Position numbers and translations under genes: made by a program. This document shows positions 44,085-52,611 of a stretch of 57,217 nucleotides of DNA, one piece after another (position 1 is the stretch's first letter; each line of letters opens with the position of its first letter). The notes under the pieces are model-generated. The model was not told where the DNA came from and made no database searches. It worked only from the letters and a program-made list of their open reading frames with translations. Origin of the DNA: Cohnella fermenti (GTDB lineage: Bacteria; Bacillota; Bacilli; Paenibacillales; Paenibacillaceae); assembly GCF_004801405.1 (NCBI RefSeq), contig NZ_SSOB01000055.1:1-57217 (forward strand), in the 5' to 3' direction.

Positions 44085-44113
44085 ATTATACTTACACGCC
44101 CTTATTCACGCAA
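44085..44113 (-). promoter_or_regulatory. Antisense RNA promoter
   Basis: On the minus strand TTGCGT (44113-44108) and a perfect TATAAT (44090-44085) are separated by 17 bp. It points into the toxin gene's 3' end, with no coding frame behind it, so it should drive the antitoxin RNA. Confidence 0.75.
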
Positions 44114-44151
44114 CCATTCCACCATAGCTTTTCCGTCTACAATTCTTCTGT

Positions 44152-45168
44152 CTACAGCTCCAGAATCGCCTTGATCACCTTCGCCTCCGGCTTCAGCCAG
44201 CCGTCGAAGCGCTCGATCATCTCCGCGAACGGAGCGCGGTGGGTGATGTAGCGGTCCAGATCGACCGCCCCGGTGCGGATCGTGTCCAGCACATGGGCGA
44301 AGTCCATCTTCGTCGCGTTGCGGCTGCCCATGAGCGTCAGCTCGCGCTTGTGGAACTCGGAGTCGTCGAAGGCGATGTCGCCCTTCACCAGACCGACGTA
44401 GACGAGCGAGCCGCCGTGGGCGACATATCCGACCGCAGCGCCCATCGACCTCGCATTGCCCGTCGCGTCGAACACGATCGTTGGATAGTCGCCGCCGGTC
44501 AGCTCGGCGAGCTTCTCCTTCGGCTGCTCAAGCGCGTTCACCGTGGCGTCAACGCGAGCCCAATCGGTGCAGAAGCGCAGCCGCTCCTCGTTCACGTCCA
44601 TCGCGATAACCCGCGCGCCCGCCACCTTCGCGAACGCCATGACGCCGAGGCCGATCGGGCCCGCGCCGATGACGAGCACGGTCTCGCCGGCGACGGCGCC
44701 GGAACGGCGAACCGCGTGGGCGCCGATCGCGAGCGGCTCGACGACGGCCGCTTGATCGGCCGTCAGCCCTTCCGCGCGCACGAGGTGGCTCACCGGCACG
44801 GAGATTCGCTCCCGCATGCCGCCGTCGACATGCACCCCCATCACCTTCATGGCGGTGCAGCAATTCGTTTGGCCTCTCCGGCAGGCCACGCATTCCCCGC
44901 AATGCAGATAAGGAATAATGCTGACCAGGTCCCCCGCCGCGAAGCCTTCCTCATTGACGCCGACCTTCTCGATAATTCCTGCCAACTCGTGCCCAAGCAC
45001 GCGCGGATAGGAGAAGAACGGCTGATTCCCCTTATACGCATGGAGATCCGTTCCGCAGATTCCGATGCGCCGGATTGCAACAATGGCTTCTCCCTCGCGC
45101 TCCTCCGGCTCCGGCAGATCGTTCCTTAACTCGAACCTCTCCACCTTTTCCAACACGATGCCCTTCAT
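44152..45168 (-). CDS. L-galactonate 5-dehydrogenase (LgoD-type zinc alcohol dehydrogenase)
   Basis: A 338-residue zinc-dependent medium-chain dehydrogenase. Catalytic zinc ligands are in RIGICGTDLHAY and VLGHELAG; the four-Cys structural zinc loop is CGECVACRRGQTNCC. The NAD Rossmann motif is VIGAGPIGLGVMAFAK (residues about 165-180). Stretches such as DLHAYKGNQPFFSYPRVLGHE and FHKRELTLMGSRNAT closely match what I recall of E. coli LgoD (YjjN), which oxidises L-galactonate to D-tagaturonate. Together with uxaA and uxaB in the same operon this is the bridge from L-galactonate to KDG. GAGGGGGG precedes the ATG at 45168. It is the last gene of the operon. Confidence 0.85.
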   Translation of the reverse strand: MKGIVLEKVERFELRNDLPEPEEREGEAIVAIRRIGICGTDLHAYKGNQPFFSYPRVLGHELAGIIEKVGVNEEGFAAGDLVSIIPYLHCGECVACRRGQTNCCTAMKVMGVHVDGGMRERISVPVSHLVRAEGLTADQAAVVEPLAIGAHAVRRSGAVAGETVLVIGAGPIGLGVMAFAKVAGARVIAMDVNEERLRFCTDWARVDATVNALEQPKEKLAELTGGDYPTIVFDATGNARSMGAAVGYVAHGGSLVYVGLVKGDIAFDDSEFHKRELTLMGSRNATKMDFAHVLDTIRTGAVDLDRYITHRAPFAEMIERFDGWLKPEAKVIKAILEL

Positions 45169-45183
45169 CCCGCCAGCCCCCCT

Positions 45184-46128
45184 CTATCGATGAACGCGCT
45201 CGTTGTAACGGGCGATTCCGCTCTCCCACGAACGGTTGTGCACGGGAGCCAGCAGCTCCAGCACCTCGCGCAGCAGCTCCTCGTCGATCGGCTCGTCGAC
45301 CCAGGCGGCATTCTTCGCCACGTTGGCCGGATTCGCCGTGCTGATCAGCGTCGTCGGGATGCGCTCGTTCGAGGTGGAGAACTGGACCGCCAGCTTGGCG
45401 ATGTCCTCGCCCCGCGACGCGCACAGCTCCGCCGCCGCCCGACATGCCCGCTTCAGCTCTTCGTCCGCCGGATGCCAGTCGGGAGCCCCGCGCGTGCCGA
45501 GCAGGCCCATCGAGAGCGGGGATGCATTGACGAGTCCGATTCCCCGCGATTCCAGCAGAGGAAGCAGATCGAGCAGTTGCGTATCGTTCAAGGAGTAGTG
45601 GCAGTACGAGAGAATCGCATCGACCTCGATCTGCGGCAGAAGCTGCTCGAACAGTCCGATCGGCAGCCCGCTGATGCCGGCGAAGCGGATTTTGCCTTGC
45701 TGCTTCAGGCGCACCAGAGTCGGCAGCGCCTCCTCGACAATGATCTCGGGGGACACGAATTCGATATCGTGCAGGAACAGCAGGTCCACATACTCAACGT
45801 TCAGCCGGACCAGACTCTCTTCCACACTCGCCGCGATCCTCCGGGCCGAGAAGTCGAATTCCCGCTCCCCGTAGCGCCCCGCCTTGGTGGACAGCAGATA
45901 GCGGTCCCGGGGCAGCTCCTTCAGCGCCTTGCCCAGAACGGTCTCCGCCTTCGTCAGCCCGTAGTAGGGCGAGACGTCGATCAGATTCATGCCGGCATCG
46001 ACCGCCGCGTGCACGGTGCGCACGCTCTCCGCGTCGTCCGTCTCCCGGAACACCGACCCCAGCGACGAAGCTCCGAAGCTGAGCGCAGGCACCCGAAGCC
46101 CCGTTCGTCCCAATTCCCGGAAGCGCAT
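45184..46128 (-). CDS. Aldo/keto reductase, L-galactose dehydrogenase type
   Basis: A 314-residue aldo/keto reductase. The start MRFRELGRTGLRVPALSFGA and the following SSLGSVF match the L-galactose/L-fucose dehydrogenase group; plant L-galactose dehydrogenase has a similar FGASPLGSVFG. The catalytic tetrad is readable: Asp in LIDVSPYY, Tyr in the same stretch, Lys in LLSTKAGRY and His in DLLFLHDIEF. It would oxidise L-galactose (or L-fucose) to the aldonolactone with NAD(P). The ATG overlaps the uxaA stop (TGATG). Substrate choice is inferred from the operon partners. Confidence 0.83.
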   Translation of the reverse strand: MRFRELGRTGLRVPALSFGASSLGSVFRETDDAESVRTVHAAVDAGMNLIDVSPYYGLTKAETVLGKALKELPRDRYLLSTKAGRYGEREFDFSARRIAASVEESLVRLNVEYVDLLFLHDIEFVSPEIIVEEALPTLVRLKQQGKIRFAGISGLPIGLFEQLLPQIEVDAILSYCHYSLNDTQLLDLLPLLESRGIGLVNASPLSMGLLGTRGAPDWHPADEELKRACRAAAELCASRGEDIAKLAVQFSTSNERIPTTLISTANPANVAKNAAWVDEPIDEELLREVLELLAPVHNRSWESGIARYNERVHR

Positions 46129-47681
46129 CAGAGAATCACCCCATCCTTGAAAATCGCGATCTCGCGGAACCCGTTCCGCTCGTTATTCGTCCGGTTGTCG
46201 CCCGAGGCGAGACCGAGGAGGTAATCCCACAATTCGTCGGTCAGCTCGCCCATCGTCTTGCCCTCCAGCAATTGACCGGCGTTGAAGTCGATCCAGTTCT
46301 TCTTGCGGCCGGCGAGCTCCGAATTCGTCGCCAGCTTCACCGTCGGCACCGGGCCGCCGAACGGCGTGCCGCGTCCCGTCGTGAACAGAACGATGTGCGC
46401 TCCGCTCGCCGACAGCGCCGTGACGGACACCAGGTCGTTGCCCGGCGCTTCGAGCAGGTTGAGCCCCGGCTTCGACACGCGTTCGCCGTAAGGCAGAACG
46501 CCGGTAACTATCGCATGGCCGCCCTTCTGCGTGCAGCCGAGCGACTTCTCCTCGAGCGTCGTAATGCCGCCCGCCTTGTTGCCCGGCGACGGGTTCTCGT
46601 AGATCTCCTGGTCGTGGCGCAGGAAGTAGCGCTTGAAGTCGTTGACCAGATCGACGATCTGGCCGAACACCTCCTCGTTCTGCGCGCGGTTCATCAGGAT
46701 CGTCTCGGCGCCGAACATCTCCGGCACCTCGGTCAGCACCGCCGTGCCGCCGTAGCCGATCAGCCGGTCGGAGATCGAGCCGACGAGCGGGTTCGCGGTA
46801 ATGCCGGACAAGCCGTCGGAGCCGCCGCACTTCAGCCCGATGCGCAGCTTCGAGACGGGAATCGGCTCGCGCTTGAACGTGCCCGCGTACTCGATCAACT
46901 CCTCGATCAGCTCCAGCCCTCTCTCCAGCTCGTCTTCCTCTTCCTGCGACTTCATGAACTTCACGCGGCGAGGATCGTACTCCCCGATCGCTTGCTTAAA
47001 CAAGTCGATCTGGTTGTTCTCGCAGCCGAGACCGACAACAAGCACGCCGGCCGCGTTCGGGTGATTCACGAGCGAAGCGAGCAGCTTCTGCGTATGCTCC
47101 AGATCGTCGCCGAGCTGCGAGCAGCCGAACGGATGCGCGAAGTGGAACACGCCGTCCACCTCGTCCCCGTCGATCGCCCGGCCGCGGTTCGCCAGAATCT
47201 CGCACGTCTTGTTGATGCAGCCGACCGTGTTGATGACCCAGATCTCGTTGCGGATGCCGACGTCTCCGTTCTCGCGCACGTAGCCTTGGAACGTCGGCAC
47301 GCTCGTGTTCGCAGAGGCGGCCCATTCCGCAGCTTGGGTTGGAGCCGCCGCAGCAACAATAGCAGCAGTAGCAGCAGCCTCAACCGCCGCCGTCGGCTCG
47401 TATTCGTACTCCAGAATGCCGCTCAGTCCGGTGCCCAGGTTGTGCGTATGCACCCATGCGCCCGGCTTCAGGTCTTCCTTCGCCTTGCCGATGGAATAGC
47501 CGAACTTGAGCACGTCCGCACCCTGCACGACGGGAACCGTCACGATCTTGTGCCCCTTCGGCACCGCATCCGCAAGCGTCACCGTCTCGCCGTTCTCCAG
47601 CGTCACCGTCTCGCCCGCCTCATACGGACGAAGAGCGATGACGACCTGGTCCTTCGGCGACAATCGAATCCAATCGCTCAT
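46128..47681 (-). CDS. Altronate dehydratase UxaA
   Basis: A 517-residue dehydratase that converts D-altronate to 2-keto-3-deoxygluconate using a metal centre. The N-terminal SAF-like domain (about 1-95) has LRPYEAGETV and GHKIVTVPV. The C-terminal domain contains NTVGCINKTCEILANRG, HPFGCSQLGDD, GLGCENNQIDLF and a LRIGLKCGGSDGLSGITANP motif. Between them lies an Ala-rich linker of about 35 residues (VEAAATAAIVAAAAPTQAA), longer than usual. RBS GAGGAGG is embedded in the last codons of uxaB, so the two are translated together. Confidence 0.92.
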   Translation of the reverse strand: MSDWIRLSPKDQVVIALRPYEAGETVTLENGETVTLADAVPKGHKIVTVPVVQGADVLKFGYSIGKAKEDLKPGAWVHTHNLGTGLSGILEYEYEPTAAVEAAATAAIVAAAAPTQAAEWAASANTSVPTFQGYVRENGDVGIRNEIWVINTVGCINKTCEILANRGRAIDGDEVDGVFHFAHPFGCSQLGDDLEHTQKLLASLVNHPNAAGVLVVGLGCENNQIDLFKQAIGEYDPRRVKFMKSQEEEDELERGLELIEELIEYAGTFKREPIPVSKLRIGLKCGGSDGLSGITANPLVGSISDRLIGYGGTAVLTEVPEMFGAETILMNRAQNEEVFGQIVDLVNDFKRYFLRHDQEIYENPSPGNKAGGITTLEEKSLGCTQKGGHAIVTGVLPYGERVSKPGLNLLEAPGNDLVSVTALSASGAHIVLFTTGRGTPFGGPVPTVKLATNSELAGRKKNWIDFNAGQLLEGKTMGELTDELWDYLLGLASGDNRTNNERNGFREIAIFKDGVIL

Positions 47682-47684
47682 CGG

Positions 47685-49292
47685 TTATGCCTCCTCTTGG
47701 TTGTCCAATGCCTTGTTATCCCATGCTGCGATGATCTTCGCCGTCCGTTCCGCAAGAGACGGCCAGCCCGACAGATCGGCGCCCCAGATCGCGGTCTGCG
47801 CGAGCAGCTTGCGCACCGCGGCCTCCGTCTGCGCCGTCGATGCCGCTCCCTGCGCCGCCTCCGCCCAGATGCCCGCGACAAGCTCGAGCAGCGCCTGATC
47901 GTCGCGCACCGCGTATGTCCCGCCGCCGGCGAGCGTCGTCCCGACGAAGCTGCCGTCCTCGGCGCGGCGAACCCGGTAGTAGCGGAGCAAGCCCGCCAGG
48001 CCCAGCGCCAGCCGCTCCGGCACCGCCTCGCCGCGCTCCGCGTAGAACGCCAGCGTCGGCAGCAGCCGCGTGCGGAACTTGCTGAGGCTGTTCATCGCGA
48101 TGTCTGCCAGCCGGTGGCGAATGAACGGATTGCCGAATCGCTCGAACACGGCCGCCGCATAGTCCGCAAGCTCGCTCCCGTCGTACGGCAGCGTCGGCAG
48201 CACGTCCTCCCGCACCGTCTCGCGCACCGCCCGGCCAAGCGTCTCATGCTCCAGCAGCTCGCGGACGTGCTCCACGCCGTGCAGCAGGCCAAGCGGCGCC
48301 ATCCACGTGTGCGCGCCGTTCAGGATGCGAACCTTGCGCTGTGCGAACGGCTTCAGGTCCGTCGTCCAGAACACATTCAGCCCCGCCTTGCGCAGCGGCA
48401 GCAGCTCCTCCAGCTCCGGCTCCGCCTCGATCGCCCACAGATGATACGGCTCGGCCGTCGTCAGCATCGGGTCGCGATAGCCCCACTCGGCGAACCACGC
48501 CTCCGCCTGCTCGTCTCCCGGATAGCCGGTCACGATCCGGTCGACGAGCGAGTTCAGGAAGCGATTATGCTCAAGCACCCACTGACGGAACGTCTCGGGG
48601 AAGCCCCAGTCGGCCGCATACTTCAGCACGACGTCGCGCAGCGCGTCGCCGTTCCGGTCAAGCAGCTCGCACGGCAGCAGAATCAGCCCCTTGTCCGCCG
48701 CGCCCTCGTACTTCAAGTACCGCTGGTACAGCAGGTACGCCAGCTTGCCCGGGAACGAGACGATCGGCTCGCCCGTCAGCGCTTCCGGCCGGTAGGCGAT
48801 GCCAGCTTCCGTCGTATTGGATACGACGAAGCGCAGCTCCGGACTGACCGCGAGCTCCATAAGCCGCGTCCAGTTCGTGTACGGATCGAACGCCTCGGCG
48901 AATACGGAGATCATCTCCTTGCGTTCCACCGCCTGCCCGTTCTCCAGCCCGCGTGTCACCAGCGTGTACAAGCCGTCTTGCGCGGCCAGCGCGTCGATCT
49001 TCGGCTTGCCGGACGGCCGCGGCTGCGTCACCGCGATGCTGCCCTGGAACAGCCCCTGATCGCGGCACGATTGGATCATCCAGTCGAAGAACCCGCGCAG
49101 GAAGTTGCCTTCCCCGATCTGAAGCACCGTCACCGGCGCGCCGCCCGCCGCCTTCTGCTCCCCTCCATTTTGCCCGCTCCGCCCACCGTTCTGCTCGCTC
49201 TGTTCGCTCAGTCCGTTCCGCCCGCTCAGTTCGCTCTGTCCGTTCCGCCCGTTTAACCGCTCCAATGTCTTCTCGCTTAGCAGATTCAGCAT
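47685..49292 (-). CDS. Tagaturonate reductase UxaB
   Basis: A 535-residue mannitol-dehydrogenase-superfamily enzyme that reduces D-tagaturonate to D-altronate with NADH. The Rossmann motif is VLQIGEGNFLRGFFDWMI; the C-terminal domain includes FAQRKVRILNGAHTWMAPLG (catalytic Lys and Asn region). Residues about 13-48 form a Gly/Asn/Gln/Ser-rich insert (NGQSELSGRNGLSEQSEQNG) between the first helix and the NAD-binding strand, encoded by a slippage-like DNA tract. The ATG at 49292 lies 8 nt after AAGGAG and overlaps the lactonase stop by 7 nt. The frame extends further upstream but without a ribosome binding site. Confidence 0.92.
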   Translation of the reverse strand: MLNLLSEKTLERLNGRNGQSELSGRNGLSEQSEQNGGRSGQNGGEQKAAGGAPVTVLQIGEGNFLRGFFDWMIQSCRDQGLFQGSIAVTQPRPSGKPKIDALAAQDGLYTLVTRGLENGQAVERKEMISVFAEAFDPYTNWTRLMELAVSPELRFVVSNTTEAGIAYRPEALTGEPIVSFPGKLAYLLYQRYLKYEGAADKGLILLPCELLDRNGDALRDVVLKYAADWGFPETFRQWVLEHNRFLNSLVDRIVTGYPGDEQAEAWFAEWGYRDPMLTTAEPYHLWAIEAEPELEELLPLRKAGLNVFWTTDLKPFAQRKVRILNGAHTWMAPLGLLHGVEHVRELLEHETLGRAVRETVREDVLPTLPYDGSELADYAAAVFERFGNPFIRHRLADIAMNSLSKFRTRLLPTLAFYAERGEAVPERLALGLAGLLRYYRVRRAEDGSFVGTTLAGGGTYAVRDDQALLELVAGIWAEAAQGAASTAQTEAAVRKLLAQTAIWGADLSGWPSLAERTAKIIAAWDNKALDNQEEA

Positions 49293-50119
49293 TTGTAGAA
49301 CTCCTTCGCATTGCCCCCGTACAGCTTCTCGCGGTCGGTCGGGCTCCATTGTTCAGGTATCGCTCTCTCCACAATATCCATCACCTCGTCGTACTCCGCC
49401 GCGAGCAGGCACACCGGCCAGTCGCTTCCGAACAGCACGCGGTCCGGACCGAAAAGCTCCAGCACATGGCGGATATACGGCGCGAATTGCTCCGCCTTCC
49501 ATTGCTCATGGTCCGCCTCCGTCACCATGCCGGACAGCTTGCAGCGCAGCTTCGGATGCCGCGCCAGCTCGCGCATATGACCGAGCCACGGCTCAAGCTC
49601 TCCGGAGCGGATCGGCGGCTTCGCCAGATGGTCGATGACGCCGCGCAGCCCCGGCACCTGCTCGAGCAACCGCACAAGCGGCTCCAACTGATCGTGCCGC
49701 AGCAGCAGGTCGACCGGCACGTCCTCCGCCGCGAACCGCCGCAGCGCTTCCGCATAGGCCGGCTCCAGAATGCGGGACGCGTCCGGCATCTCCTGGATCA
49801 TCGTCCGGAAGCCGACGAACTTCGGATGGCGGCGGAACCGTTCATAATGGCGGACGTGCTCCGGATCGAACAAGTCCAGCCAGCCGACCACGCCCAGAAT
49901 CGTCTCCTCCCGCTCCGCCAGCGTCAGCAGATAATCCGTCTCCTCCGTCGTCGGGGCGGCTTGGACAACGATGCTTCCGTCCATCCTATGCTTTGCCAGG
50001 CTGGGCCTCAGATGTTCGGGCTGGAAGTCCCGGTACAACCGCTCCACCTCGGGCGTGATCCATCCGTAATCCCCGCGATCGATCTTCCAATAATGCTGAT
50101 GGGAATCGATTCTCGGCAT
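49286..50119 (-). CDS. Amidohydrolase-2 sugar lactonase (COG3618 type)
   Basis: A 277-residue TIM-barrel amidohydrolase of the COG3618 group, which includes L-fucono- and L-rhamnono-lactonases. Metal-site residues are visible in RIDSHQHYW at the N terminus, IDHLAKPPI in the middle, and RVLFGSDWPVC near residue 225. The ATG at 50119 lies 9 nt after GGGAGGAG. It is the first gene of the leftward operon, divergent from the AraC regulator gene. In this context it should open L-galactono-lactone to L-galactonate between the aldo/keto reductase and LgoD steps. The exact lactone is inferred. Confidence 0.85.
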   Translation of the reverse strand: MPRIDSHQHYWKIDRGDYGWITPEVERLYRDFQPEHLRPSLAKHRMDGSIVVQAAPTTEETDYLLTLAEREETILGVVGWLDLFDPEHVRHYERFRRHPKFVGFRTMIQEMPDASRILEPAYAEALRRFAAEDVPVDLLLRHDQLEPLVRLLEQVPGLRGVIDHLAKPPIRSGELEPWLGHMRELARHPKLRCKLSGMVTEADHEQWKAEQFAPYIRHVLELFGPDRVLFGSDWPVCLLAAEYDEVMDIVERAIPEQWSPTDREKLYGGNAKEFYKC

Positions 50120-50182
50120 CGCGCTCTTCTCCTCCCGGCCGCAGCCGCTTGTTCTCATGCTCTCATTGTACTAGCGCAAATA

Positions 50183-50232
50183 TGCTTGCAGATAGTGCTT
50201 GCAATTGCAACTTTGTAACTTATTTTGATATT
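50183..50232. promoter_or_regulatory. AraC-type operator and promoter in the divergent region
   Basis: Direct repeats TGCTTGCA occur at 50183-50190 and 50196-50203, with starts 13 bp apart; the second overlaps the perfect palindrome TTGCAATTGCAA (50199-50210). On the plus strand TTGCAA (50205-50210) and GATATT (50227-50232), 16 bp apart, could be the promoter of the regulator gene. Repeated half-sites in a divergent region fit AraC binding and autoregulation. Confidence 0.5.
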
Positions 50233-50267
50233 CTGAAGAGGGAGAACAAGGAGGAGGAGAGAGTTCG

Positions 50268-51140
50268 ATGAATCCCTACCGCAAGCCATTCTTCGGGGAC
50301 CCGCTCTTCCCCTTCGAGCTCGTGTACCACGACAAGAAGAGCCGCGCGCGCGAGCTGCCCGACCATCTGCACGACCGCTACGAGCTCGTGTACGTTCACC
50401 GGGGCTCCGGCACTTTTTTTATCGATAAGACGTTCTACGAGAAGAAGCCGGGCGACCTGTTCGTCATCCCCGGCAATACGATCCACCGCTCGACGCCGGA
50501 CGAGAGCGATCCGTACGTGACCAGCGCGCTGTTCTTCTCGCCCGCGTTCGCCAAGACCGAGTCGCTGGACGACTCGTATTCGCCGCTGCGCAGCTTCGAG
50601 ACCGCCCGCAAGCTCAAGAGCTACAAGCTGGAGATGCCGGAGGAGCTGCGGGATGCGTTCGAGACCCTATTGGGGAAAATAAACCTGGAACTGCGGAACA
50701 AGGAGCTCGGCTACCGGGAGGCGGTGCGACTGTCTCTGGGGGATCTGCTGCTGCGGCTTAATCGCCATGCCGCCTCCGTCCTGACCGAAGAGACTTCGGT
50801 CGATTACGGCGTCGGGCCAGGCTGGATGAAGGAGGCTCTCCGCGCAATCGACGAGTCTCCCGAGCGGGACGCCGGCCTCGCGGAGATGAGCCGAAGGTCG
50901 GCGGTAACGCCGCCGCACTTCTCGCGCGTGTTCAAGCAGCTCACCGGCATGAACCTGACCGACTACGTGAACGCCAAGCGGATCATTCTCGCCAAGGAGC
51001 TGCTGACGGGCACCGACGACAGTGTCGGGGTCATCGCGGAACGATGCGGCTTCGGCAGCCTGCCGCACTTCCATCGGGTGTTCAAGTCGCTCACCGGCCT
51101 GTCCCCCGCCGCCTACAAAAAAAGCCTGGGCGCTCGTTAG
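50268..51140 (+). CDS. AraC family regulator of the L-galactose operon
   Basis: A 290-residue cupin/AraC regulator. The sensor half contains HLHDRYELVYVHRGSGTFFI and KPGDLFVIPGNTIHRS (residues about 34-78). The DNA-binding half (about 190-290) reads SRRSAVTPPHFSRVFKQLTGM, then VGVIAERCGFGSLPHFHRVF and GLSPAAYKKS. A strong AAGGAGGAGGAG box precedes the ATG. It is divergent from the lactonase-uxaBA-lgoD operon, so it very likely activates that operon on a sugar signal. Confidence 0.88.
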   Translation: MNPYRKPFFGDPLFPFELVYHDKKSRARELPDHLHDRYELVYVHRGSGTFFIDKTFYEKKPGDLFVIPGNTIHRSTPDESDPYVTSALFFSPAFAKTESLDDSYSPLRSFETARKLKSYKLEMPEELRDAFETLLGKINLELRNKELGYREAVRLSLGDLLLRLNRHAASVLTEETSVDYGVGPGWMKEALRAIDESPERDAGLAEMSRRSAVTPPHFSRVFKQLTGMNLTDYVNAKRIILAKELLTGTDDSVGVIAERCGFGSLPHFHRVFKSLTGLSPAAYKKSLGAR

Positions 51141-51148
51141 CCCAGGCT
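51117..51148 (-). terminator. Terminator between the AraC and Gfo/Idh genes
   Basis: On the minus strand AGCCTGGGC (51148-51140) pairs with GCCCAGGCT (51131-51123), followed by seven T residues. It suits leftward transcription from the Gfo/Idh gene and overlaps the end of the AraC gene; it may also stop rightward transcripts. Confidence 0.8.
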
Positions 51149-51197
51149 GTTCATCGATAGGGTGCGGGCTCCCTTGACAGGACGGCGCGACTCCGAC

Positions 51198-51379
51198 GAT
51201 TTTATATGATTTTTCACATTCGTGATGGCCTCGAAACGGCCGGTTTAGCGATTTTATGCGGTTTTTCACATCTATCCAACGCCTGGCAGGGCCGAAGACG
51301 CTCATAAATGTGGTTTTTCGCATAAAATGCTCAATTCCGCCCATTGCACCGAGAACGAATGTGAAAAATCACATTCGTA
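51198..51379. repeat. Dispersed palindrome array, copy C (four units)
   Basis: Four palindromes have centres at about 51212, 51264, 51316 and 51366. The first unit reads TTTTATATGATTTTTCACAT and the last GAATGTGAAAAATCACATTC, giving inverted ends to this 182-bp element. It fills the gap between two convergent genes. Confidence 0.9.
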
Positions 51380-51393
51380 CGGCGCACGTCGCC

Positions 51394-52374
51394 TCAGTAG
51401 CTCAATCCCCACTGACCGCGAATCTCGTCGAGCGTCCCCATGATGGCAAGCGTCTCGGCGAGCGGCATATCCGCGCTCTCCGTGCGGCCTTCGCGCAAGC
51501 AGTCCATCGCCTCGATCGCTTCGAACGCATGCCCGTTGAACTCGCGGTCGTCCGTCACGGTAACCGGCTCTTCCCCGTTCGCATACAGCGTCGCCTTCTT
51601 CGAGAAGAGGAAGCCTTCGACATAAATCTTGCCCTTCGTGCCGTAGATCCACGCGTCGTTGTTCATGCCGAGCCGGACGGCGCCGTGCAGGGAAGCGACC
51701 CGGCCGCGATCGTATTCGAACAGCAGCGAGAACCGCTCGTCCACGCCGGTCTCGCCAATGTATGCCGTGCTCTGGATGCGCTGCGGACGCGCTCCGTACA
51801 CCATCGAGGCGAACGAGATCGGGTAGATGCCCGCGTCGAGCAGCGTGCCGCCGCCCTTCGCCTTGTTCAGCAGCCGACCGTCCGGGTCCCAGCCGACATC
51901 GAAGCCGAACTCCGCCTTCAGCAGTTGCACCTCGCCGATCGCATCCTCCGCCAGCCATTGTCTCACCTGCCGGATAACCGGCAAGTAGCGCGTCCACATC
52001 GCCTCCATGACGAACAGGCCGCGTTCCTTCGCTTCGTTAACGATCTCGTCGGCTTCCTCCTTGTCCATCGTGAACGGCTTCTCGACGAGCAGCGACTTGC
52101 CGCCGCGCAGCAGCTCGATCGCGTTCTCCTTATGGACCGGATGCAGCGTTCCGATGTAGACGATCTCGACGTCCGGATCGGCCGCGAGCTCTGCGCAGCT
52201 TCCGTATGCACGCGGCACGCCGTACTTCTCCGCGAACGCCTCCGCCTTCTCCTTCGATCTCCCCGCGACCGCGACGAGCTCGGCTCCCGGCGCGTGCTTC
52301 AGCTCGGACGCGAAGTTGCCGGAGATGCCTCCCGGTCCCATGATGCCCCACTTGACGTTACGCTTGTCAGACAT
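51394..52374 (-). CDS. Gfo/Idh/MocA family oxidoreductase
   Basis: A 326-residue NAD(P)-dependent oxidoreductase: KWGIMGPGGISGNFASELK Rossmann motif (residues about 8-26), the LLVEKPFTMDKEEADE motif (about 92), and a substrate domain with GGGTLLDAGIYPISFASMVYG (about 165-185). It resembles the trans-1,2-dihydrobenzene-1,2-diol dehydrogenase/sugar dehydrogenase branch. The ATG at 52374 lies 9 nt after AGAGGAG; the much longer open frame upstream is not coding. It stands alone, convergent with the AraC gene of the L-galactose locus. The substrate is unknown. Confidence 0.88.
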   Translation of the reverse strand: MSDKRNVKWGIMGPGGISGNFASELKHAPGAELVAVAGRSKEKAEAFAEKYGVPRAYGSCAELAADPDVEIVYIGTLHPVHKENAIELLRGGKSLLVEKPFTMDKEEADEIVNEAKERGLFVMEAMWTRYLPVIRQVRQWLAEDAIGEVQLLKAEFGFDVGWDPDGRLLNKAKGGGTLLDAGIYPISFASMVYGARPQRIQSTAYIGETGVDERFSLLFEYDRGRVASLHGAVRLGMNNDAWIYGTKGKIYVEGFLFSKKATLYANGEEPVTVTDDREFNGHAFEAIEAMDCLREGRTESADMPLAETLAIMGTLDEIRGQWGLSY

Positions 52375-52470
52375 GAATGATGGCTCCTCTCCGAATCCTA
52401 GTCTTCCTCTACGATACCCCGAAGCGAACACGATTGCAAAGACGGCCAGGGAGGAGCGGATTTGCACGAC

Positions 52471-52611
52471 ATTCGTCGCGCTCCCCGATCCCGGCGGATC
52501 ATGCGGGTTGTCGCTCCTCCTGCCCCAGTGCGGTTCGCGCGAGTCGCCGTGTCTCCGCCCCAGCGCGATCCGCACGAATCGTCGCTCCCCCTGCCCCGGC
52601 GCGGTTCACGC
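52471..52611. repeat. Imperfect 36-bp tandem repeat, about four units
   Basis: Units such as TCGTCGCTCCCCCTGCCCCG plus GCGCGGTTCACGCGA recur with a period of 35-36 bp, increasingly degenerate to the left. The last unit abuts palindrome copy D. Confidence 0.6.

Noticed and set aside
46272..49256. A 994-codon open frame antisense to uxaA and uxaB
   Set aside because: It runs across two real genes and has Arg/Leu-rich, motif-free composition typical of antisense frames in GC-rich DNA.
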